A DNA stretch of 11,151 bases from Minisyncoccota bacterium (GTDB lineage: Bacteria; Patescibacteriota; Minisyncoccia; Minisyncoccales; Minisyncoccaceae), in assembly GCA_028704295.1 (NCBI GenBank), contig JAQVLF010000022.1:1-11151 (forward strand), read 5' to 3'. This document shows positions 1 through 6,097 of the stretch, one piece after another; positions within the stretch are counted from its first letter, which is position 1; the number at the start of each line of letters is the position of its first letter. Under the pieces are notes generated by a model. That model did not search any database. It saw only the letters and a list, made by a program, of their open reading frames with translations, and had not been told where the DNA came from. The translations under genes and the position numbers were made by a program.

Positions 1-38
1 TTTTGCACTGCGATAAAATCCTTTAACACAAGTTTTTT

Positions 39-85
39 AAAGACTCTGCACAAACTACCAATATGAAACGCTGCAGAGTTTTTTT
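39..85 (+). terminator. Rho-independent terminator of an upstream gene
   Basis: ACTCTGCA at 43-50 is the exact reverse complement of TGCAGAGT at 72-79. Flanking A residues (39-41) and the G at 42 can extend the stem into the T-run at 79-85. The loop is long (21 nt), which lowers confidence. It would end transcription arriving from the left edge; no gene body of that transcript can be identified in the first 38 bases. Confidence 0.65.
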
Positions 86-108
86 GTTGACATTAGATTA
101 AAACCAAC

Positions 109-139
109 TTGCGTTATATATATATATATATGGTATATT
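109..139 (+). promoter_or_regulatory. Promoter with (TA)8 tract as spacer
   Basis: The extended -10 box TGG-TATATT lies at 131-139 (hexamer 134-139). A partial -35 box TTGCGT lies at 109-114. The 19-nt spacer (115-133) is (TA)8 plus TGG. Loss of one TA unit would give the ideal 17 nt. The predicted transcript start is near 146, leaving a leader of about 33 nt with no Shine-Dalgarno sequence before the ATG at 179. The -10 is convincing; the -35 rests on its TTG. Confidence 0.6.
115..130. repeat. (TA)8 dinucleotide microsatellite
   Basis: Eight uninterrupted TA units fill most of the -35/-10 spacer of the promoter for the secreted protein gene. Dinucleotide tracts of this kind can change length by slipped-strand mispairing, and a change here would alter promoter spacing in 2-nt steps. 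Confidence 0.9.
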
Positions 140-178
140 TTAATTGATTTAAAAAATAATCAATAAAATATAAGCCAT

Positions 179-1096
179 ATGAATAAACAAAAAACCTTAA
201 TCTTTTCACTATCAGGAGTATTATTCCTTGCTGTATCTTTTATAGTATATAGCTGGTCTGAGCCAACTACTACTATGCCAAGCGGATACACAGCTCCGTT
301 AAATATTAGCGATCAAGGCCAAACAAAAAATGGGTGGCTGAAGCTAAATGGTGCATTGACTGCACCAATGGTTTATGACAAAGATGATAGCAGTTATTAT
401 ATCGATCCTAGCGGATCGCAGAGTAAACTAGCTGGCAATTTAATCGCGGAGGGAAACATTACATCGGCTCGTCCTACGAAAAATGAGCATGTAGTAACAA
501 AAGGATATGTTGACGGATTAATTGAAGGTATTGTGCCAGAAATAACTTCGTTTTCTAATGTGACATATATACTTGGAGATGCAAGCGTGGGCTGCCCTTC
601 AAATTCAATCGAGATAATGAGAAATTTACCATTTGGAATTCTTTGCGGGGTAATGGAAGAACCATTATTATTGAATAATTTTCATTCTGAGATGCAATGT
701 GAAATTTTAAAAGGGGATGTGACGACTGTTGAAGATAGCGTCAAATTATGTAAGTTTTATAATGTTCAGGTTTGTCCTAATGGATGGACACAGTATAAAA
801 ATTGGTCAAAAACTCGTAGTGATACAATAAGTGAGACTAGAACAGATAATATTACTAGGGAGGTAACAACATGTGGTTGTACAACAGGGCAACATACTAC
901 ATGGAGTAATACCCCAATAGAATTATGTGGTAATGGTATAGATAGATATGGTCCAAATTCTTTTAATCCTTATTGGCGTTGCGATGCAAGTTTAAGTAAG
1001 TATTGTTCTGCCAGTTATACTTCTTCATATTCCAGCTCCTATCATGATGTTTGGGTTTGCGGAAGGGCGATTGTTGAAGAATTGGGTTGTTATTAA
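179..1096 (+). CDS. Cysteine-rich secreted or surface protein, Parcubacteria-type
   Basis: Function is unknown; probably an extracellular, membrane-tethered or pilus/adhesin-like protein. Residues 6-26 form one hydrophobic segment after a short basic N-terminus, fitting a signal anchor or type IV pilin-like leader. Residues 38-56 carry the APLN...QTKNG.LKL pattern and residues 63-77 an APMVYDKDDSSYYIDP-like motif, both of which I associate with CPR surface proteins and phage tail-fibre-like modules. The HVVTKGYVDG segment (104-113) resembles the tail-fibre 'ATNKSYVD' type. The C-terminal half (139-304) has twelve cysteines, at 139, 156, 174, 191, 199, 232, 234, 250, 268, 276, 294 and 304; the even number suggests disulfides formed outside the cell. 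It is rich in Ser, Thr, Tyr and Trp. The gene is monocistronic, with its own promoter (possibly phase-variable) and a terminator straight after the stop. No SD is visible. Confidence 0.85.
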   Translation: MNKQKTLIFSLSGVLFLAVSFIVYSWSEPTTTMPSGYTAPLNISDQGQTKNGWLKLNGALTAPMVYDKDDSSYYIDPSGSQSKLAGNLIAEGNITSARPTKNEHVVTKGYVDGLIEGIVPEITSFSNVTYILGDASVGCPSNSIEIMRNLPFGILCGVMEEPLLLNNFHSEMQCEILKGDVTTVEDSVKLCKFYNVQVCPNGWTQYKNWSKTRSDTISETRTDNITREVTTCGCTTGQHTTWSNTPIELCGNGIDRYGPNSFNPYWRCDASLSKYCSASYTSSYSSSYHDVWVCGRAIVEELGCY

Positions 1097-1100
1097 TTCA

Positions 1101-1127
1101 AAGCCCTGCAACATTGCAGGGTTTTTT
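1101..1127 (+). terminator. Rho-independent terminator after the surface protein gene
   Basis: The perfect 7-bp stem CCCTGCA (1104-1110) and TGCAGGG (1115-1121) encloses an ACAT loop and is followed by six T (1122-1127). It starts 5 nt after the stop codon. Its 3' arm overlaps the putative -35 box of the next promoter (1114-1119). Confidence 0.92.
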
Positions 1128-1142
1128 CATTTCTGCTAAAAT
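1114..1142 (+). promoter_or_regulatory. Promoter for the NTP pyrophosphatase operon, leaderless geometry
   Basis: A TTGCAG -35 box at 1114-1119, a 17-nt spacer and an extended -10 TGC-TAAAAT (hexamer 1137-1142). Transcription should start near 1149-1150, at or one base before the ATG at 1150, so the mRNA would be leaderless. The -35 lies inside the upstream terminator hairpin. Confidence 0.65.
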
Positions 1143-1149
1143 AGGGATA

Positions 1150-1677
1150 ATGATATTAATTACAGGAAACGAAAATAAGGTAAGAGAGTTCGAGGAGATT
1201 TTAGGTTTTAAGATTGACCATAAAAGTTTGGATTTAGAAGAAATTCAAGGAATTGATGTAGAAGAAATATCAGAGTATAAAGTAAGGAGAGCTTATGAAA
1301 TTGTAAAAGAACCAGTCGTTGTTGAAGACATTGGTCTTTTTTTTGATGAATTAAATGGGCTTCCTGGAGCCCTTATAAAATGGTTTGAGAAGAGACTGTC
1401 TTATAACCAAATATGTGATTTGATTAAAAAAAATAGGAAAGCTGCTGCAAGGATATGTGTTTCATACTTTGACGGTAATAATTTAGAGCAGTTTATAGGG
1501 GAAGTTAAAGGAGAGATCGCTCTTAGTCCTAAGGGGGAAAATGGATTTGGCTGGGACAAAATTTTTATCCCTGAAGGCTATAATAAAACTTTTGCTGAAA
1601 TGGATGTTTTTGAAAAGCATAGTATGTCAATGAGGAAAATAGCCTTAGATAAATTAAGAAAAAAGTTTTATGATTAA
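1150..1677 (+). CDS. rdgB: ITPA/RdgB/HAM1-family non-canonical purine NTP pyrophosphatase
   Basis: This cytosolic enzyme family hydrolyses ITP, dITP and XTP to monophosphates and pyrophosphate, keeping deaminated purines out of DNA and RNA. The 175-residue protein shows the family layout: TGNENK at 5-10, DLEEIQG at 28-34, VEDIGL at 58-63 with the metal-site acidic residues, LNGLPGALIKWF at 68-79, and FGWDKIFIPEGY...TFAEM at 133-151. The IKWF and GYNKTFAEM wording is closer to eukaryotic/archaeal ITPA than to E. coli RdgB. In the C-terminal signature, normally SHR, it reads SMR (160-162), so the base-contacting His is replaced by Met. The start at 1150 is chosen because the TGN motif must sit at the N-terminus and the -10 box ends at 1142; the in-frame ATG at 1087 would lie inside the preceding gene and terminator. 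It is the first gene of an operon and overlaps the next by 8 nt. Confidence 0.92.
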   Translation: MILITGNENKVREFEEILGFKIDHKSLDLEEIQGIDVEEISEYKVRRAYEIVKEPVVVEDIGLFFDELNGLPGALIKWFEKRLSYNQICDLIKKNRKAAARICVSYFDGNNLEQFIGEVKGEIALSPKGENGFGWDKIFIPEGYNKTFAEMDVFEKHSMSMRKIALDKLRKKFYD

Positions 1678-2170
1678 CCTTTTTTCAGAAAAAAACATAT
1701 GGGAGGGTGTAACGATTCTTGCGATCATTATCTTTTCGAGAATACTTTATATATTCGGAAGAGGTTTTATTAATAGGATTCTGAAAGATAAGAAGAGAGA
1801 AGTCGAGACTTTAAGGAAAACCCTTTGTTCTATTTTATCGATTTTAATATGGACAATTGCAATTACATTAATTTTGCCCGAGATCGGAATAGAGTTTTCT
1901 GCTTTAATTGCAAGCGCTGGCATTATTGGTCTTTTTTTGAGCTTTGGTACAGGAAACTTAATAAAAGACTATTTTAGCGGCTTGACTATAATATTCGAGG
2001 ATCAATTTAATATCGGAGACAAAATTGAAGTGAAAAACATAAAGGGAAGGGTAATTGATTTTGATTTAAGAAAAACAACGCTCGCTGTCGGCGAAGAAGA
2101 AATAGTCTATTTCATTCCAAATTCGGAAATGACAATTGTAGCTAATTTATCTAAGAAAAATAAAAAATAA
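1670..2170 (+). CDS. Minimal MscS-type mechanosensitive ion channel
   Basis: A small inner-membrane channel of the MscS family, which opens under membrane tension to release solutes after osmotic downshock. Three hydrophobic segments are visible: about 12-30, 51-71 and 75-104. The third is the pore helix, with the Gly/Ala-rich stretch ASAGIIGLFLSFGTGNLIKD (81-100). The following FSGLTIIFEDQFNIGD (102-117) and G.V...LR.T (126-137) are hallmarks of the MscS beta domain, which ends with IPNSEM (149-154). At 166 residues it is much shorter than E. coli MscS (286) and stops right after the beta domain, so the C-terminal alpha/beta cage is absent; there is no sign of a frameshift. It overlaps the pyrophosphatase gene by 8 nt and ends 4 nt before the ATPase gene, so it is probably co-translated. 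No SD is visible. Confidence 0.9.
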   Translation: MINLFSEKNIWEGVTILAIIIFSRILYIFGRGFINRILKDKKREVETLRKTLCSILSILIWTIAITLILPEIGIEFSALIASAGIIGLFLSFGTGNLIKDYFSGLTIIFEDQFNIGDKIEVKNIKGRVIDFDLRKTTLAVGEEEIVYFIPNSEMTIVANLSKKNKK

Positions 2171-2174
2171 AAAA

Positions 2175-4601
2175 ATGGACATAAATCAAATAATCGAGAT
2201 TTTAGAAAAGAACAGCGTATATTTCTATTTAGAATTAATAGCAGGAGCATTGGTTATTTATTTTTTACTGCTTCTTTTTTTGAATTCGAAGAAGAAACGC
2301 TCTAGAATCAAGCAAGCTTTAAAAATGAGTCTTTTTTCTATCAAAGTTCCAGGAAAAACATTTGAAGAGCTTCAAATTGATCCTAAAAAGCAGGAGAAAG
2401 AATGGATCTCTATAATGGAGCATTTTTATGCAAGCCTTATAGCCTTGAAGAAGAAAAACATATTTGATGAAGATCCTTGGATATCCTTTGAATTAATGAA
2501 GGTTAAAGACCAGATTAATTTCTATATCGCAGCTCCTGAAAGATACGAAGCCTTTATTGAAAAACAAATTTACAGCATTATTCCTGATGCAGATGTTCAA
2601 AAAGTCCCTGATTTTAATATTTTTGGACCAAATGAAATAGTTCATTCAGGGTTTTTAAAATTGGAAAAATCTTTTTATCTTCCAATCAAAACATATGCTC
2701 AAATGGAGTCAGATCCTTTATCTAATTTGACTCATATTTTAACCCAAATAAAAGAAGGGGAAGAGGGCGGAATACAAATTATTGTTAAAAATGGCCCAAG
2801 TACATGGAAAGAAAGAGGCAAAAGAGTTTTAGATGAATTAGCAAAAGGAAAAAGTTTTTATCAGGCTATGTCAGACACTGGGCTATCTTCACTTTTTAAG
2901 GATCAGGAAAAAGAAAGAGAAAGATTGGCTCAGAATCCTCAAAGAGTAAATGAAATGTTAGTAAAAGCCCTTGAAAGCAAGCTTTCTAAGAACGACTTTG
3001 AAGCCAATATTAGAATTTTTGTTTCAGGAAGAGATGAGGCTTCAGCAGAATATGAATTTCACCAAATCGCAAGCATATTTAATCAATTTTCTTCTCCTGA
3101 CTTAAATAGCTTCAAGATTTTCAATGCAAAAGGAGGGCAGGCAAGAAAATTAGCTTTTAACTTTAGCTTTAGGACGTTTAATCCAGAGAATAAGATAATT
3201 CTGAGCACAGAAGAGCTTGCAAGCATATTTCATCTTCCAACACCGTTTTCAAAAACTCCTCATATGGATGAATTGTCTTCCAAAATAGCTCCGGCTCCAT
3301 TGGACATGCCTTTAAACGGATTAACTTTAGGATACAATAGCTTTAGAAATATGAAGACGGATATAAGGATTGGGAGAGATGACAGAAGAAGGCATATTTA
3401 TTCAATTGGCCAAACAGGAACTGGCAAATCAGCCTTCCTATCAAATCTAATTGAGCAGGATATTTTAAACGGGGAAGGCGTAGGCGTTATTGATCCTCAC
3501 GGTGATTTAATTGAAAATATTTTAGGGAAAATTCCAGAGCAAAGGCTTCAAGATGTTGTTTTGTTTGATCCGGGAGATTTAGAAAGATGCGTTGGGTTAA
3601 ATATGCTTGAATATGATCCTATGCGTCCAGAGCAGAAAACATTTATTGTAAACGAGCTCATCAACATATTTGATAAATTGTATGATTTAAAACAAACTGG
3701 CGGCCCAATGTTTGAGCAGTATGCTAAAAATGCACTTTTTCTTTTAATGGATGATCCAAATGAAACCTATACATTAATAGAGGTTCCAAGGGTTTTATCA
3801 GACAATAACTTTAGGAAAAGGCTTTTAATGAAGTGCAGGAATATTATTGTTAAGGATTTTTGGGAAAAAGAAGCAGAAAAAGCAGGAGGAGAAGCAGCTC
3901 TTCAGAATATGGTTCCGTACATCACATCTAAATTCAATACATTCATCACAAATGATTATGTAAGGCCGATTATTGGACAGGAAAAAAGCACTTTTAATTT
4001 TAGAGATATAATGGATTCTAAAAAGATTTTGCTTGTCAATTTGTCAAAAGGTAAATTGGGAGAATTAAACAGTGCACTTTTAGGATTAATTATTGTAGGA
4101 AAGCTGACAATGGCTGCATTTTCAAGAGTAGATACTTTAGAAAATAATAGGCAAGATTTTTACCTATATATTGATGAATTTCAAAATTTTGCGACAGACA
4201 GCATCTCAACAATTTTGTCAGAAGCAAGAAAGTACAGGCTTTGCTTAACAGTATCTCATCAATTCATAGCTCAGCTTCATGAGAAAATTAGAGATGCAAT
4301 ATTTGGAAATATTGGAACAATGGTCGCTTTTAGAATAGGCACTCAAGATGGGGAATTTCTAGAAAAGCAGTTTGAGCCTGTGTTTGGAATAAAAGATTTG
4401 ACAAGCCAGGATAATTTTCATTTTTATTTAAGGCTTATGATTAATGGAAAAATGTCCAAGCCTTTTGATGGCAAGACATATGCGCCAAGCGAATCTAACT
4501 TTGAACTTGGAGGAAAGATAAAGAGCTACTATATGCTTAAAAATGGTTTAGATAGAAAATTAGTAGACGAGCAAATTATGGAAAAATTAAGAAGGCTTTA
4601 A
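2175..4601 (+). CDS. VirD4/TraD/TraG-like membrane-anchored transfer ATPase
   Basis: An 808-residue P-loop ATPase of the type IV secretion coupling protein / HerA-FtsK superclass; such proteins pump DNA or pass substrates to a secretion channel as hexameric rings at the inner membrane. One transmembrane helix lies at 17-37, followed by KKKRSR. Residues 45-390 are a large N-terminal region without a motif I recognise. The motor follows: Walker A GQTGTGKS at 412-419, Walker B VIDPHGD at 438-444, and a second acidic motif YIDEFQNF at 665-672, typical of the TraD/TraG/TraM-recognition group, with a sensor-like SHQF soon after it. No relaxase, VirB4 or pilin gene lies beside it. It is the last gene of the operon and its stop codon lies inside the terminator hairpin. 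A specific substrate cannot be told from sequence; conjugation-like DNA transfer, DNA uptake and protein export are all possible. Confidence 0.88.
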   Translation: MDINQIIEILEKNSVYFYLELIAGALVIYFLLLLFLNSKKKRSRIKQALKMSLFSIKVPGKTFEELQIDPKKQEKEWISIMEHFYASLIALKKKNIFDEDPWISFELMKVKDQINFYIAAPERYEAFIEKQIYSIIPDADVQKVPDFNIFGPNEIVHSGFLKLEKSFYLPIKTYAQMESDPLSNLTHILTQIKEGEEGGIQIIVKNGPSTWKERGKRVLDELAKGKSFYQAMSDTGLSSLFKDQEKERERLAQNPQRVNEMLVKALESKLSKNDFEANIRIFVSGRDEASAEYEFHQIASIFNQFSSPDLNSFKIFNAKGGQARKLAFNFSFRTFNPENKIILSTEELASIFHLPTPFSKTPHMDELSSKIAPAPLDMPLNGLTLGYNSFRNMKTDIRIGRDDRRRHIYSIGQTGTGKSAFLSNLIEQDILNGEGVGVIDPHGDLIENILGKIPEQRLQDVVLFDPGDLERCVGLNMLEYDPMRPEQKTFIVNELINIFDKLYDLKQTGGPMFEQYAKNALFLLMDDPNETYTLIEVPRVLSDNNFRKRLLMKCRNIIVKDFWEKEAEKAGGEAALQNMVPYITSKFNTFITNDYVRPIIGQEKSTFNFRDIMDSKKILLVNLSKGKLGELNSALLGLIIVGKLTMAAFSRVDTLENNRQDFYLYIDEFQNFATDSISTILSEARKYRLCLTVSHQFIAQLHEKIRDAIFGNIGTMVAFRIGTQDGEFLEKQFEPVFGIKDLTSQDNFHFYLRLMINGKMSKPFDGKTYAPSESNFELGGKIKSYYMLKNGLDRKLVDEQIMEKLRRL

Positions 4602-4612
4602 TTGCCTTTTTT
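4589..4612 (+). terminator. Terminator overlapping the ATPase stop codon
   Basis: AAGGC (4592-4596) pairs with GCCTT (4604-4608). A-T and G-T pairs extend the stem into the T-run 4607-4612. The loop contains the TAA stop. The core stem is short (5 bp), so termination may be partial. The T-run continues into the next -35 box. Confidence 0.6.
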
Positions 4613-4638
4613 ACATTTTGTTTTTATCATGCTATATT
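4610..4638 (+). promoter_or_regulatory. Promoter for the three small-protein genes
   Basis: TTTACA (4610-4615), a 17-nt spacer, then an extended -10 TGC-TATATT (4630-4638, hexamer 4633-4638). The transcript should start near 4645, giving a leader of about 24 nt before the ATG at 4669. Box matches and spacing are good. Confidence 0.75.
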
Positions 4639-4668
4639 AATTGTAAATAAGAATAAAATTCAAAAGAT

Positions 4669-4884
4669 ATGAATTTCAAGAGATTAAATTTAAATAGCCA
4701 AGAAGAGAAAAAAGAATCTTATAGCGAGCTTTTAAGCGAGGCAAGGGCTAAAAGCGATGCATTCTATTCAAGAGGTATTGATGAAAAGATATCTTCTATC
4801 CAAGAAGAAATTGATAGTCTAAATATTTATGGCGAGGAGACTGAAAAGGCAAAAGAGAATTTTATATTAAAATATGGAAAATAA
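4669..4884 (+). CDS. Small charged helical protein, unknown function
   Basis: I do not recognise this 71-residue protein. It is hydrophilic, rich in Glu, Lys and Ser, and most of residues 11-68 looks helical with coiled-coil character (KKESYSELLSEARAKSDAF, then EKISSIQEEIDSL). There is no membrane segment or cysteine, so it is probably cytosolic. It has a good promoter 31 nt upstream and overlaps the next gene by 11 nt, which suggests translational coupling. It comes directly after the transfer ATPase gene and might be an accessory factor, but only position supports that. Confidence 0.75.
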   Translation: MNFKRLNLNSQEEKKESYSELLSEARAKSDAFYSRGIDEKISSIQEEIDSLNIYGEETEKAKENFILKYGK

Positions 4885-5242
4885 AGAAAAAGCTTTTGAA
4901 AATAGCGAGATTTTAGAAACATCCAGCTTAAATAAAACTTTGGAGAGCCAAAATTTTGAGGTAAAGGAAAATCAAAATCATGAGCAAGTTGAAAAAGAGC
5001 TTTCCTCCTTATTTCAAAATGAAAGAAAGAGAATAGGCGATTCAGGAGCGATTAAGGAAGCCAAAGCAGGAAATGATATGATTGCTTTTGAAAAGAGAAT
5101 GGAAGATTTAATGATTGTTGCCTTTACAAAAAATCCTGAAGAAGCAATTAAAAAAGCAAGTTCATATAACAATCCTTATCTTCTAGATGAGTTTCATGAT
5201 CGTCTAATTGAAGAATTAAGAAAAAGAAATTTAAATAAATAA
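4874..5242 (+). CDS. Small acidic protein with helical C-terminal domain, unknown function
   Basis: A 122-residue hydrophilic protein I cannot assign to a named family. The first half (1-50) is Glu/Asn/Ser-rich and probably disordered. The second half (about 55-120) looks like a compact helical domain, with MEDLMIVAFTKNPEEAIKKA (77-96) followed by NPYLLDEFHDRLIEEL (100-115). The PYLLDEFHDRL stretch has the look of a conserved protein-binding helix. No membrane segment or signal peptide is visible. It overlaps the 71-residue gene by 11 nt and ends 4 nt before the 273-residue gene, so the three are very likely one operon. No SD is visible. Confidence 0.78.
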   Translation: MENKEKAFENSEILETSSLNKTLESQNFEVKENQNHEQVEKELSSLFQNERKRIGDSGAIKEAKAGNDMIAFEKRMEDLMIVAFTKNPEEAIKKASSYNNPYLLDEFHDRLIEELRKRNLNK

Positions 5243-5246
5243 AAAT

Positions 5247-6068
5247 ATGAGCCAATCTGATCGATCTCAAAGCGATGATCTTTATAGGGAAGCAATAGAA
5301 GATTCTGATTTAAGCGAAAAAAGCCTCTTCCCTCAGGAAAATAATATTAAAAAAGAAGAGAATTCTTTAAATTTTGTTAAGAAAAAGGAACAGATAGAAG
5401 ATGAAAAACCTATTCCTAAAGAAGATTTTCCACAACAGTCTGAAATTGTAGAAGAAAAACCAATACAAAATAATCCATCTATAAAAGAAAGTTTGATGAA
5501 TGGTGGCGTAAAAGAGAAGGAAAACGTTGAAATAGAGGAAAAGAAGTTAGGAGAAGCTAAGCCGATTGAACAAAAAACAGAAGATATTCCTCAAAAAGAA
5601 GAAATTAAACCTGCAGAACAAAGAGAGGAAGATGATTCTTCACAAGAAAAAGATGTTATTGCCAAAGAAGAGCCTATAATAATTGTTAAAAAAGAGGTTT
5701 CGGATCAGCCAGTAATTGAAATTAAAGAAAAACCGTCTCTAAATAAGAATCAAGCCCCTATAATTGAAGCAGTAGAAAAAGAGAGTTTGGCAGTTGAGAC
5801 AGAGAAAGAAGAAACTATTCAAAAAGAAATTCCACAAGTCAAAAAATCGTATAAAGAATTGAGAGACGAATTATGGAATAAAGTTAACCCAGCAAATGCA
5901 GATAGGTTTAGCTTATTAAATATTGAGGAAACTAACCAAAACAAAGCTTTTTTAAATGACATAGCTGTTAAAATAACATTTTTAGATGATGATTTGGAAG
6001 ATAGTTTAATTAGCGAAGACGATGCAATGAAAAAGATAAAAGAGCTTGAGAATGAGATAAAGCTTTGA
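5247..6068 (+). CDS. Glu/Lys/Pro-rich low-complexity protein with C-terminal domain
   Basis: Unknown function. Residues 30-200 are strongly Glu/Lys-rich with a degenerate (E)xKP(I) pattern at 53-55, 71-73, 105-107, 121-122 and 162-163, forming a long, probably disordered and extended acidic linker. The C-terminal part (201-273) changes character: KSYKELRDELWNKVNPANAD, then a mixed segment with LLNIEE and VKITFLDDDLEDSLISEDDA, ending in a helix. This looks like a folded domain held on a flexible tether. There is no signal peptide or membrane helix. It is third in the operon, 4 nt behind the 122-residue gene. Its TGA stop lies inside the TTGACA -35 box of the next transcription unit. Confidence 0.82.
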   Translation: MSQSDRSQSDDLYREAIEDSDLSEKSLFPQENNIKKEENSLNFVKKKEQIEDEKPIPKEDFPQQSEIVEEKPIQNNPSIKESLMNGGVKEKENVEIEEKKLGEAKPIEQKTEDIPQKEEIKPAEQREEDDSSQEKDVIAKEEPIIIVKKEVSDQPVIEIKEKPSLNKNQAPIIEAVEKESLAVETEKEETIQKEIPQVKKSYKELRDELWNKVNPANADRFSLLNIEETNQNKAFLNDIAVKITFLDDDLEDSLISEDDAMKKIKELENEIKL

Positions 6069-6092
6069 CAAATTAAGGCATAGTGATAGTAT
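6065..6092 (+). promoter_or_regulatory. Strong promoter of a candidate small RNA
   Basis: A perfect -35 box TTGACA (6065-6070), a 16-nt spacer and an extended -10 TGA-TAGTAT (6084-6092, hexamer 6087-6092). The start is predicted near 6098-6100. It is among the best promoters in the window and does not lead to a convincing protein gene. Confidence 0.75.
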
Positions 6093-6097
6093 ATGAA

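Noticed and set aside
1..38. Possible 3' end of an upstream gene (frames close at 16, 26 or 66)
   Set aside because: It is too short to choose a frame or recognise a product. Only the following terminator supports an upstream transcript.
87..92. Perfect TTGACA directly after the first terminator
   Set aside because: At 16-18 nt downstream there is only TGCGTT or similar, not a -10 box. The TTGCGT/TATATT pair closer to the gene is the better promoter.
1087..1149. In-frame upstream extension of the pyrophosphatase (21 codons from an ATG at 1087)
   Set aside because: It lies in the end of the previous gene and through its terminator. The family N-terminus begins at the ATG at 1150, and the -10 box ends at 1142.
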